DNA from: Gossypium raimondii
Taxonomy: Eukaryota > Streptophyta > Magnoliopsida > Malvales > Malvaceae
DNA: 64,000 nucleotides
NCBI RefSeq assembly: GCF_025698545.1
Contig: NC_068569.1
Coordinates: 2,542,001 to 2,606,000 of the forward strand
Direction: 5' to 3'
A program made the position numbers and the translations under genes. Under the pieces are notes generated by a model, which searched no databases, was not told the DNA's origin, and saw only the letters and a list, made by a program, of their open reading frames with translations. Below, in pieces: positions 1 to 11,884 of this stretch (position 1 is its first letter; the number at the start of each line of letters is the position of its first letter).

Positions 1-3000
1 ACCTGTGGAAGGGTACCGGGAATCTAAACAGGGAATACAGCAAAGGGCTGTTTCTGATGCTCGATCAAGGTTAAATAATGAATCCCATGGCTTCAGGTAG
101 GGCTGCTGAAAGTGCTTCTGTTGTGCATATGCCATGACCTTTATTTGAATGCTTGCCTTGATAATATATATCAAGGGCATGCATAGGAGTAGCAGGACAA
201 CCACCCTTGAATACTAGTAACCCCTATTATCATTGTAAGCTTTTATCATTACAATCTTAATAACATAAGAATTATCAATGCAATTCAGTGTTGCCATAGC
301 CATATTAGACTGGCCTGTCAGACTGGTCAAGAATCACTCAGTTAAACTGGACCGGAGTCAGTATTGAACTGGTTTTAGGTATTTGTTTTATTATTTAATC
401 TTTCTGAAACTTCTTATAAATTATGTGGTTTGAACCCTTGACAACTTACCTTTTCATTAATGCCTAAACCATTGAGCCAAATGCCTGTTTTTCTTAATTA
501 TTCACTATACTTGATACTTGTTTAACGTCAAGATCATGTTTCTAACAATAACAACCCTATTTAATTAAACCTGCCAGTTGAAAGGGTAGGACTGGGAACG
601 CCACCAGGTCAACCTCCAGTCCTGTTTTGAAAACATTGGTTTAATACCCAATATATTATGATCGAAATCTTCTGCCAACTGCCAAGAGATTTGTTGGAAG
701 GGCTTCAATCATAATAATGATGGCAGTAGTAGCTTTTGTCAATATTCTCTTCTAACCTAATTTATCATGCTGGAATTGCTTTCTTTCATCCTCTTTCTTT
801 TTAATTGCTTATCTTTGGGGAAGATGTACTGAATGACAGATATTGAGCTTATATTTTATGCTTCTAAGGTTCTTTTCTAATCCGATTCCATTTGCATATT
901 TGTTTTTCAAGTTTCTTATTCTATTGAGCGTGCTGTTAATGATAATGTCAGGGTGAGTAACAATATAATTATGGTAACTCTTTGTTTATTATTTCATATT
1001 CATTAATTTGCTTTTGCCACGTTTTATCACTGCGCTGTCTTTTCCTTATTTGGCATGCTGGTCTGTTGAGATTTAAAATCTCAGTCCATTATATAGAGCT
1101 CTATATTAGGTGAGGTTGCTTATGACTTTAGTGTGTAGGACATCCAACAAATGCCCTAAAGGTGCGTTTACACTTGAAATATTTGCCAGAGAAGTATAAG
1201 ATGGTAGATTTACTAATTTTTACTATCTGTGTTTTCTCACTATAAAACATACAAACCCTTTGTTGTAATCTATCTTGCATATAATGTTTTGAGAGGTAGA
1301 TTACTTTTGTCATGATTTGACCTAACCTTCTCATTAAGATCTAAGCGCATAATTTTCAGACAGATAGAGCAAGAACTTTTATTGGGTCCGCCGCCTCACA
1401 CTATAGAGGGATGCAATTTCATTAATAGATTATCATAACGGGGCTTTCTTGTGTGCTATTTCTTCAAATCTTCTATTTGGAGCATTCTCTGAATTGAACC
1501 TTCCTTTTATTTTAATTTTCTAAGCTTTTAATGAATCTTATTCCTTTATATTAATAAATGTATACCTTGCAGGTCAGGAATTGCTAATGGATCTGTTGGA
1601 GTAGGAAAATCGGAAGGTATCTCGCCGCCGACTGGCTTGGGTCCACGCTCGTCTAACCCTAGGTCTGATCCAGACAACAGCTCCCCTCTCAGTGATCGGA
1701 GAGATCGTCCTGTTGCTTCTGATAAAGAGAGAGTGAATATCAGAGCTGTTAACAAGTATGCATAGCCTTCGTCATACATATTTCATTTTCCACATTTGCA
1801 TAGATTTATCTGGTCCACTTCTATTTTATAAAGCCTTTGTTTTTGTCATTTGGTGCAACTCTATTTCTGGCTTGTGGAGGACTTTTCCTTTTCAGGCCTT
1901 ACTGCAATATGCATACTTATTTCTATGCCCTTTTTTCTGCTAAAATGCAGGATGAATGTCTGTGATGAATTTAGTTCAGGTAGTCCTACTTCAAGCTCAA
2001 AAATGAATGCATCTGTTCGTGGTCCTCGATCAGGGTCTGGGGTCGGTCCAAAGTTGTCGCCAATTGTTCATAGGGTGGCATCAAATGACTGGGAGCTTTC
2101 TCACTGTACAAATAAACCACCTACTGCTGGTGGAGCTAATAACCGAAAACGCACGACATCAGCTAGGTCTTCATCACTACCTGTCACCCACTGGGCCAGC
2201 CAGAGACCACTGAAGAGCTCTCGTAGTGCAAGACGAACAAATATTGTTCCTATTGTTTCAAGTAATGATGAAACACCGTCGCTGGATGCTATGTCTGATA
2301 TGGCAGGTGATGAAACTGGGTCAGGATTTGCTAGATGCTTGTCAAGCAATTCTCCTCGACAAGTTAAACTAAAAGGTGATGCCTTATCTTCAGCTACTCT
2401 TTCTGAGAGTGAGGAGTCTGGGGCTGCTGAAATTAAATCTAAAGAAAAGGTGAAATTTTCGGATGAAATAGATCAGAAAGCTGGACGGAATGTTCAAAAG
2501 GTATCCCCTTTGGTCTTGCCATCAAGAAAGAATAAGCTGATGACTGGAGAAGATAAAGGAGATGCTGTACGTCGACAAGGGAGGACTGGACGGGGTATTA
2601 CTTCTTCAAGATCTCTTATGCCAATGACAGTTGAGAAGTTTGGCAATGTGGGGACGGCAAAACAGCTCAGAAGTGCCAGGCTTGGCTTGGATAAGGCTGA
2701 AAGGTTAAATATTTCTTCCTACCCATCCACCTTCCTTTTTCTCCAATAATATTTCTTTTATTGTGGTCTAGAACCATCATTTTTTCAGATTGAAATCTCA
2801 GTTTGATGAATTTTTTCTTCAGCAAGGCTGGTCGTCCTCCAACTAGGAAGCTAACTGACCGCAAGGCCTATGCACGCCAGAGGCATGTAGCTATCAGTGC
2901 AGCTGCAGATTTCCTTGGTAGTTATGCTTCAAACTAACTAAGAAACTTCCTTGAATTCTTAAATATACGATGCTTACAAAAATTTTTGAATTCTAAATCT

Positions 3001-6000
3001 TCTACCACATGTTTGTGGCTTCTAATCACTCTTGGTGCAATTTTCTTAGTTGGTTTGGAGGATGGGCATGAAGAGTTGGTAGCTGCTGTAAACAATCTTA
3101 TTAATTCTGGTAGTGTCTTTTGTGTCAAAACTTTTTTAATTTCTGTGGTGCAAAATTTGTCCTCTTTCATTGATTGATTTTACTTCCATTACAGCCCATG
3201 CCTTTCCAAACTCCTTTTGGAGGCAGATGGAGCCTTTTTTTGGTTTCATATCTGATGCAGATATTGCCTATTTGAAGCAGCAGGTATTGTTCCTTGTCCC
3301 CCCAATTAAGATTGGTTTTTACTGCTATTATAACACCTTGGAAAGCATATTTTTACTTAAAATATCTTGTTTGGATCTCATTTAATATATTACCCTTTTT
3401 ATCAAAAGAAAAAAAAAGGCTCATTGGGAAAACCATTTGGATTATATCTTTTACTGAAGTGATTTACATATGAATTACTGGCTGCAGTTTATGTTCCCTT
3501 TTTGGCCAGGGTGGGTGATTTCCTTTTTATAGGGGAAAGGAGGAATTGAACCTAGACCTTGTCCCTCCATTGCCTCTAGTACAGACATTGCCATTATTAA
3601 TGTCTTCATCAAATTTTGAAGAAAGCCATGAGATAAATAAATAAATAAATATATTTCTATTGACCTGCTGATATATATTAGGTATTGGTGGCTACTTTTC
3701 AAGAGTTCTTATTTGATTTTGGTAAGAATAGCATGTAATCTTAAAGTTTACCATGTGAAATTTATTTATTTACCTCATAAAGTTATGAGATTTCTTTGCA
3801 GTCACATATCTTTGAAATATTGCTACAAGGGGGGGGGGGGGATGAAAATAGAATGCCTAAACCTTTTCTGCATACACTATTTCCAGTGAAATGGGTAGGA
3901 GTACCATAGTCACAGATGTACTTACAACTTCGTGTTCTTATTGAATTGCATAAAATGTTTATGGTTTCACTGTGATTGAAGTTTAAGACTTCTTCTAGGG
4001 AAATTTCGAACTCGCCAAATTGGGATCAACACCAGTTCCTTCTATTACAAACGGTTGTCATACCATCTCCAGTGGGTGTGGGTTGCTTGAACAGGAAAGA
4101 GATGGCAGAATTGCTGCTGTAATACCAGATGGTGAAGTCCTTTCACCACAATTGGTCCTGGATACTGGAGACAAAAATGTGATTTCTCTCTGTCAGAGAT
4201 TTATAGCAGCTCTAATTCCAGAAGAAGTTAGTGACTGTGGAAATGAAGACCTTCCATGCGATTCGTATGGAACTGGATTTGAGATGGATGGAGAATTGGG
4301 ATCCAATGGTTTGAGTCATATTGTTAACTTCCAGTCTACTGGGCATACTTCGTTCAATGGTTATAGGATAACTGGGAAGCCAGAACATGATGATTCTGAA
4401 ATTGGTATGTTGAGAAATGCAGAAATTCACTCAAATTTTAGCCCATCCTTGAATGGCACTTTTGGAAACCAATCAATGCCTGGCTCGGTTTGTTCAGAAT
4501 TCCAGTATGAGAGTATGAATATAAATGAGAAACTCCTTTTGGAGGCCCAAAGTGTTGGAATTTTCTTAGAACCACTGGTTGGTCTGCTTCTACTTGAATA
4601 TTTACTTTAAATGCTGCATTAGCCTTTTGTTGCATAATATTGTTTCATCCAGCTCTTACCCTTTCTCTTTTTTTTTTTTTTGTTTCCAAATCAATAAATA
4701 TCATGATCTAGCAATGTAGTCTGTGTTTCTATCGTTATCTGAATAATGGTTGTTTGTTAAATGGTGGACGTATGCACACTGCAGCTTCTCATCATCTTCA
4801 AGGGTGATATTTTGGACACTGTGATGGTTTACACTGGATGTTTGTGTCTTTTTCTTTTCATTTACTCTAGATGTTTGTTAATGTATTTAACTTTGATGTA
4901 TTTCATTGTTTTTCAGCCTGATGTAGCACAGATGGAGGATGATGAAATTTGTGCAGACATTAGTAAGCTAGAGGAGAAGCTCAATGAACAGGTAGTTTCT
5001 CAATTGAATTATTGAAGCTCTTTTATGGAATCTTATAATTTCTTTTTATTTACATTACTGTCTTCACCCTTCCTTTTATGATAGCTGCCATTAGATATAG
5101 AACAGGTTCTTTCTGCTATCCCCTGCTACTTATTGTTGGATTTTCTGTCATAAAGTTCAAAACTTGTTCCAAGTTCATTTTGTAATTTCATTGTGAATGC
5201 AATAGGTTTCAAAGAAGAAAGGCCTGCTTGAAAAGCTGTTGGAAACTGCCACAGAAACAAGAAGAACTCAGGAGAAGTATTGTTTTATCCCTTCTCTTCA
5301 TATAGTTTGTGCATTTGCCTATTTTCTTAAAGTCTTGGTGTCTAGTGTATTTTTTGACATATCTTTTTTTTCAGGGGATTCGAACAGCTTGCTCTTGACA
5401 AACTTGTCATGATGGCTTATGGGAAGTACATGGTAATTCTCTTAATGTTCAGTCTCCCTCTTATTTTGGTTCTTATTTACACACAGCCATGTACTATATT
5501 GCTTTTACTCTTTGTTTCTCTTGAAGTACCTATGCCCGACACATGGTATCCACGCTCTGAGAATCCTCCAAATACATGGAAAAACTTTGAAAATCTGACC
5601 ATACCTATGTTGGATACATACCCGTGATGAGCCCTAGTAGGATAGGTCAGACATAGAATGCTTAATGTCTTGGCTGCCAGAATCAAGTCTGTTGTTCCAA
5701 AATTATTAAGTCCTTTTAACTTGAGAATATAGAAACTAAGCTCGGTAATAAGAAAAGCCAAGATTTCAAGGAAATAGTTGTGTGGGTGGCTAAAACTAAC
5801 AAAGAAAGAGAATAAGTAGAAAAAATAGATGCAAATGGGTAGAATGGAAATATTGTTGACTTTATTTAACCAATTGAACCAAATATAAAATACATATTTA
5901 TAAATAAATTTGGTGAAGATCTTCTATGTCACAGGAAAGAACTACCTCCAATTAGGTAGTTCAAACTTCTCATGGTATTCAGATACTGAAGAGACAACAT

Positions 6001-7656
6001 AGTTCCTGAAAAATCTTTTGGTTTCTAAGTTCCAAGTAGATATTTTGAACTTGTTTTAACCATGACTATTGTGTAGTTGAGTGCTTTGTCCTTTGAGGCT
6101 GGGTACTCTGTCCTTCCACTTCCTCGTATTTATGCTTGGGTGTTCTATTTGTCTTTCTCAGGAATCAACTGTTTTCTTATCTTTTGTGTCTCTGGGGTTT
6201 AGATAGTGGAAATTTTTTTTGAAGTTTTATGAAGATGTTGGCCAGCAGAAGTTTATCTATTAACTCTTACATTCTTTTCCTTCTCTTTAGCTGCATACAT
6301 GGTGAAGATAATTAAAATACTAAGAACTGGATAGCAGTTAGAGATTTTTGTTTAAAAATTATATTATAGATAGGATATTTTCTCAAAATTTGAATTTGCT
6401 TCTAATTTTTCTCCTCTCTAGTGTTTCCTACCAAGGTGGATAGATCTGCTTGATTCTCTGTGTTACTGCATTTTATTTCCATCGAGAATTATTATCTAAA
6501 AGTTGGGACTGTTTATTTACCCATTAGTTATTATGCTAGATGCTGAGATATAATGAAATGATGTTGGTATTTGGCTTTTGGTAACTTATCAATAATCTTG
6601 TAATAGAGTTGTTGGGGTCGTAATGCTGGTGGGAAGAGTTCCAGTAACAAAACGATCAAGCTAGCTGCCTTGGCATTTGTTAAACGGACATTAGATCGAT
6701 ATCATAAATTTGAAGATACAGGCAAGAGCTGCTTCGATGAGCCCATGCTTAGAGACATGTTTCTTTCTGGGTTTTTCCTAAATGATGGTCAATCTGGGAA
6801 GCCCTGTTCAAATAGCTCTATCCGTTCTAGAAGTTCAGGTATTTGCTTGATTTATATGGAAAGAATACACACTTTATTGTGTCTTTGTATTTGCGCTTCA
6901 TTGTATGTATATATAATCATCTGCAAGATGGGCTTTATGGTACTTTTGCAGTCTGCAGAGCTGTCTTCTCTTTCTCCTTTTTTTGTCTTATGAGATTTTT
7001 CAGCTGCATATTGGTACTTTGGTCTTTTATGCAGCTTCTGCTGTTTCTCACACTCAACTACTTATCTGGCAGGTCAAAATGGGGATAGCTATGCTGTTAA
7101 TTCGCCTGATCTGCTTCCACCCACAAATCGGTTATCTGGTCAAACTGCTGTTAAAGATGACTCATGGTCTAACAGGGTGAAAAAGAGAGAGTTATTGTTG
7201 GAGGATGTAGTTGGTGGTACTTCTTTGTCAAGCAATGCAAAAGGTAAGAGGAGTGAGAGAGACAGAGAAGGAAAGGGACATGGTAGAGAGGTTTTATCTA
7301 GAAATGGGACTAATAAGATTGGGCGACCAGTGTCCAATGTTAAGGGGGGAAGGAAATCAAAAGCAAAGCCTAAGCAGAAAACTACTCAACTATCTGTTTC
7401 TGTAAATGGCCTTCTTGAGAAGATGCCTGAGCAACCCAAAACATCAACTTCTGTATCAAAGTTAACTGAGATAACTGCCAACAATAATGCTGGAGAAAAA
7501 GATGAGTTTAGCCTGGATGCATTGGATGACTTGCAGCTACCAGGACAAGATCTGGGTTCATGGTTGAACATTGATGATGACGGGTTACAGGATCATGACT
7601 TCATGGGCCTTGAAATTCCCATGGATGATCTTTCTGACTTGAATATGATGGTTTGA
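1..7656 (+). CDS. C-terminal part of a large Ser/Arg-rich nuclear-type protein (At4g29790/At2g19390 family), 5' end outside window
   Basis: Twelve exons splice into one open frame of 957 codons plus TGA: 2-96, 1573-1755, 1951-2703, 2823-2917, 3050-3109, 3195-3283, 3999-4577, 4917-4991, 5206-5276, 5375-5432, 6607-6838 and 7073-7656. Every junction is GT-AG and the phases agree. The product is hydrophilic and low-complexity, with Ser/Arg/Lys-rich stretches such as KARSARLG-like segments in exon 3, a conserved middle part (FWRQMEPFFGFISDADIAYL), a short coiled-coil-like segment (DISKLEEKLNEQ, then KKKGLLEKLLETATE), and LALDKLVMMAYGKYM. It ends in an acidic tail (LDALDDLQLPGQDLGSWLNI). No catalytic domain is visible. 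The sequence matches my memory of Arabidopsis At4g29790 and At2g19390, annotated only as serine/arginine repetitive matrix-like. The function is unknown; a nuclear location is an inference from composition. The first intron in the window is about 1.5 kb and holds nothing I recognise. Confidence 0.88.
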
Positions 7657-8000
7657 GTTGCTTTCTTTGTATATTCTTGTTTCATTATACTGTTGACAAG
7701 CAAATTCATAGTCACTGTCATCAAGAAATGACCATTACATGGATAGATGTTTGACTCTCTGGTCCACAGTTAGGTTGCATAGATTCTTTGTAGACTTCTC
7801 CACAGTTTATTTTTGAGCGAACCATTTGGATGTCTTGAATTTTTCTCAAGTTGGTGATTTTGAGTGTAAAGATCTTTTGTTCCTGCCAGTTAGTTATGTC
7901 TTAGCAATTACATAGTAGCAAACCTTGTATCCTGGCTGTAGCTTTTACAAATCAGAGAGCAATGCTCTTCTTGTACATACATTTATATTCCTAATAAAAT
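7657..8000 (+). other. 3' untranslated region of the Ser/Arg-rich gene with a possible polyadenylation signal
   Basis: After the TGA at 7654-7656 the sequence stays T-rich and non-coding. An AATAAA hexamer lies at 7993-7998, in a plausible place for poly(A) addition on the plus strand. The true cleavage site is not visible. Confidence 0.35.
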
Positions 8001-10059
8001 TAGCTTTTTGTCCAGTTTAATTATACCATGCAAACATAATCATATATTTGGTTTATGGATCTTTATTTCACTTTGCCAACTGCAACCGCAGTTACAAGTT
8101 GCTATATTATATGTATTAGTTTTCCCCAGGTTTATTCATGAATTAGAGAGGTTTAATCCAGATGTCAATACAATAATTGATCGCGTTTCTTCAATCAGGA
8201 ATAAATGCTTTTGGTACTGAATGGTACTCTTAGCTCTGTACTTTTCTTGTTTTATTACTTGAAGTAGCAGAGTTTCACTTAAATATCCCAGGAACTATGG
8301 TTAGATCTTTATCTACTTATTAACCTCATACTAAAAAGGTTGTGGCGTCAAATTTGAGCTTCCTTTTACTGTGTTTCTAAGGTACTGGCTTTTAACTGTC
8401 CTATTGATATTTGATACTAGGAGGTTATGCTTTAATTCACTATTTGTAATTAATTTTGCATTTCATTCTTTACCTCCTATCTCTTGCTCTCTCTCTAAGT
8501 ACTAAAATGTTTGCAGGTGAAATTGTTCTCTTGGATACTAGCATCTAAGGTTGTGTGCTAGAATGCCATTGGCCACATTCTGATAAACCTGGCATTACCA
8601 GGGAAGTAAATCCAGAACACCCTGTTCTTATCTTGGCTGTAAACATCACCATGCATTTACATTGTCGTTTAGAATTATTTTTCCAAGAGCAAATATCTGC
8701 TTTTCTTTATCTTTTTTTTTATTTGAAAGGCAAGGCATGATCGCGAGGACAGTGTCGAAAGCTTAGCTGTAAAGGCTCATGTTCTGTAATGTTCATCCAC
8801 TGCAGTTTGAAGCTTGCATTTGATATGGTATTCATCTTCTCAACTTGCATGATATAAAAAGTCCGAGAATTTTGTCTCATCCATGTTGAGAATTAACTTA
8901 CCCTATAATTTCTTCTCTATAACTGTAGATTTTAGGCTTGAGCACACTGTTATAAATGGTCCTAGCCAAGGCCTTCAGGTTGGAACCCAAGACCAATATC
9001 CTAATTTTAGTCATTTTCCATGCATTATAATATTTCAAATGTCTGCTTCACTTCATGTCAAAATCTCAGGTTTGTCTTCTTGGTTATGTTTAATTACTTA
9101 AGACTGTCTCACGGTGCTATATGTTATTTATTTATTGGCATCCTCAATTATCATGTTTAAGAATCGCAGGGTTTGGCTGAAACTCGTGACCTGCAATTTG
9201 CAAACGGTTTGCATGGTTACTTCAGTAGGGGCCAGATGATTCTGAGGTACACTTCTTTGATTTACTTGTTGAGAACTTTGATTTGATCGCAACCTTTAAT
9301 GAATTCTATTCAGTTTCTTGAAATTAATCCAGCATGTTATGGTACAAGGATCAAGTTGCAAAGCCAAAAGATTAAAATTGTCAAGGTTGGCCCGTTTACT
9401 CTGTTCATTTTAACAACTAATTCAGAGAGTACCCTCCTTTTTGCATCCTTGTAAATTTTTTTTTTCTTCCTTTCTATTAAAAGATGCCACAATCTGTGAT
9501 AGAGAAAGGTGCTAGAAGTGTTGAGATTCAAATTCCAAACGTGCTGAATGTCACCTCTAAAGAAGGCAAGTCTGTTGTTGCCCCATGAAAAAAAGCCAAA
9601 TCAAGCTTACAAGTTCATCCTGGTGAACACCAAGGTTTCCATGGTTCTTGCCCATATAATTGTACAGCACCATCATGTTCACATGAAGATAGCCAGGGTG
9701 CATGATAAAACCATTTTGCCAAATCAAATGAAAATTGAGGATAGTAGCATTTGTAGAAAATATCTAGTGAGGAAGATGGATCCATAATATTTGGTGGCCA
9801 TCATGAAAATCCATTTTCTCAATCTGTTTCCCGTGATATCAGACAGCATATCTGTTGAGGGAGTCTCAGCTTGAAAGGTAAAAGCTGAGAGAAATTCATC
9901 ACCTACTCTGGTAGAGCAAAGAAATACAAGTGTTGCTCAAGAAGTTGATATTGCTGGTGATGATGACGGTAAGCTGAACGAGTCTGATCCAGAATCATTG
10001 CTCACCTGGTAACTTTTTCTCTCTTTTCCAAGTTGGTTTATGTAATAAATAATATTTCT
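8001..10059. other. Unassigned stretch between the Ser/Arg-rich gene and the PP2C pseudogene
   Basis: There is no intact gene. Short plus-strand runs look coding-like but connect to nothing, for example near 9170-9245 (GLAETRDLQFANGLHGYF), 9485-9545 (VIEKGARSVEIQIPNVL) and 9930-10010 (an acidic stretch with DIAGDDDGKLNESDPESLL). The last could be remnant N-terminal PP2C coding sequence, given what follows, but I cannot show it. The rest is AT-rich and featureless. Confidence 0.3.
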
Positions 10060-11107
10060 TTGCATAGGCTAAGCATCGGCTACAGAGACTGATTATTACC
10101 ATGATGCAAAGCATTGGCTAAAGAGAATGCAAAAGCATGCATTCATGATGGAAATATTGGGTACTACTGGCAGGAAGAATAGAAGAAAGCTTTCACCACT
10201 TGTGTCATCAAGTTGATGCTCATTTGGGAATTATACATCCTGTTGGCCCATAAAATATCGGTTCTACTGCTGTAGTTGCAATTGTTATTTAACACAATCG
10301 TTTCCAGATGTGGTGATTCAAGAGCGATTCTCATGCCTCTGTCTGTAGGCCACTAGTAAGTCATGCTTTGTATTTTGAGTTTCATTTTTGGTTTCTTTGC
10401 CACTGGACTACTTATTTCGAACACAGATATTCTGGTTGCCTCTTTTTTCGGCCTGATAGAGACACTGAGAATGCAAGGATAGAAGCCACATAAGGCAATT
10501 CGAATGGTTTTCGTTTTGGATTTTTTTTTTAAATCTTGCAACGTCTTCTATTGGTAGGTATTTCCAAACCTTGCCTTGTTGGAACTTGAACATTATAATT
10601 GATCATCCCCGACAAGCTTTTCACATGGTAGACATATTTGAAGGACTTAAACTTTTGGGATAATTGATACACTCGATTTAACGTCAATTTCCAAATTTCT
10701 ATATTGAAATACATACATATTAGCCTTGCTGTTGTTAATCATATTAACTAATGATACTAAATCATTTGATTATTGATGGTATTAAATATGATTATCATCT
10801 TTCATGATCCACAGGTGACACTGACATCGGATTATCCCAAATCCAAAAGAGATTTTGTTCCTCAAGCAATGAGTCTTTATATTTAGCCAATAATGGCTTA
10901 TGGGATGAAATTACCAACGAGGAAGCCTGTGAAGTTGCACAAAAGCGAATCCTTGGATGGTGTGATAAAGTGTACTCAAAAAAGGGTAAGGAACTCAGAC
11001 CCTGCTGCTTAAGCTGCAGGAGAGTACCTTTCAAGGCTTTTGCTAAAGGAAGAGAAGACAAATACAAGTGTCAGCGTGGTAGACCTAAAGGCTCTTAAGA
11101 ATATTCA
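10060..11107 (+). pseudogene. Clade A protein phosphatase 2C pseudogene (ABI1/HAB1 type)
   Basis: Remnants of the PP2C catalytic domain occur in the correct order on the plus strand but in shifting frames with stops. Near 10070-10215 there is ALAKENAKAC...DGNIGYYWQEE, then KKAFTTC and VDAHLG. At about 10258-10285 there is GSTAVVAIV, and at about 10308-10350 CGDSRAILMPLSVGH, the metal- and substrate-site region. Near 10453-10515 there is PDRDTENARIEA, and at about 10880-10950 NGLWDEITNEEACEVAQKRI, the DGLWD motif. Near 11000-11098 there is EYLSRLLLKEEKTNT followed by SVSVVDLKALKN, the C-terminal strand. Family members are negative regulators of abscisic acid signalling. This copy has many in-frame stops and frameshifts and cannot encode a phosphatase. 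Intron-like gaps between the blocks (for example about 10350-10450 and 10545-10815) suggest a decayed duplicate of an intron-containing gene, not a processed copy. It converges on the MKK2 gene. Confidence 0.82.
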
Positions 11108-11884
11108 ATAAGAAAACTTCTCCTCGAACTCTTGTAATTAGACTCGTCAAATTCTGTTCTAGACTTGAGACACTAATTCACTCTGTTTGAGCTTCAATCC
11201 GATTCAATTTCATTTTATCATAAAAGGCTAACACTCTAAAAGCAGACTTCATCCTCGAAATTGGAATCATACATGGAAGTAGTAACTCTTTGGAGAGGGT
11301 TTTTCACTATAAGAAGACAAAGCATACAAGATATAACAGTCTTATATGGTATTGATTGGAAAGGTTGTCAAACGGAACATAACATTAACAATTTGGATTT
11401 GCTATCAGATGCTGAAAGGACCCTTAAATTTTCCAGAACTTGAATGTCAATGCATGCTTTGTTACAATACAAGCTTAAGTGCATGCATATGCATGCGCCG
11501 GAGGATCATGCAGTTTACTAGACTAAAGTCCTGTAACACGTGATGCAATGATCCGATCAGAATTAATGCACCCAGAACATGAATAGACAGGTAAAGATTC
11601 TAATTCAGGAAGTTCATAAATTTGTTCTTGATATAAGACATCATTACCTTTCAAATTATGAAAAACACTAACAACACGGCAATAAAGGTGTACCTCACAC
11701 TCCGAGCCTCTGGCAAGAAAATTTTTTTGATAATCATTAAGGGTTAACTTTGGCCTTGTCATCACTACAGCCGCTCAAATAAGCCCTGCACATTACTTAC
11801 AACAAAAACTACAAATCTTCCATGCTCTTAGAACTTCGGTTTCTGCTGACATCAGAGTCTGATTGAAACTTGTTTCGTCTGAAT

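Noticed and set aside
5520-5660. Intronic block with TGCCCGACACATGG and TTGGATACATACC phrases as a gene fragment
   Set aside because: No coding frame or domain; more likely an old repeat, but no second copy is seen in the window.
7033-7072. Alternative acceptor after ATGCAG giving a longer exon 12 of the Ser/Arg-rich gene
   Set aside because: It adds 38 bases, not a multiple of three, and breaks the frame.
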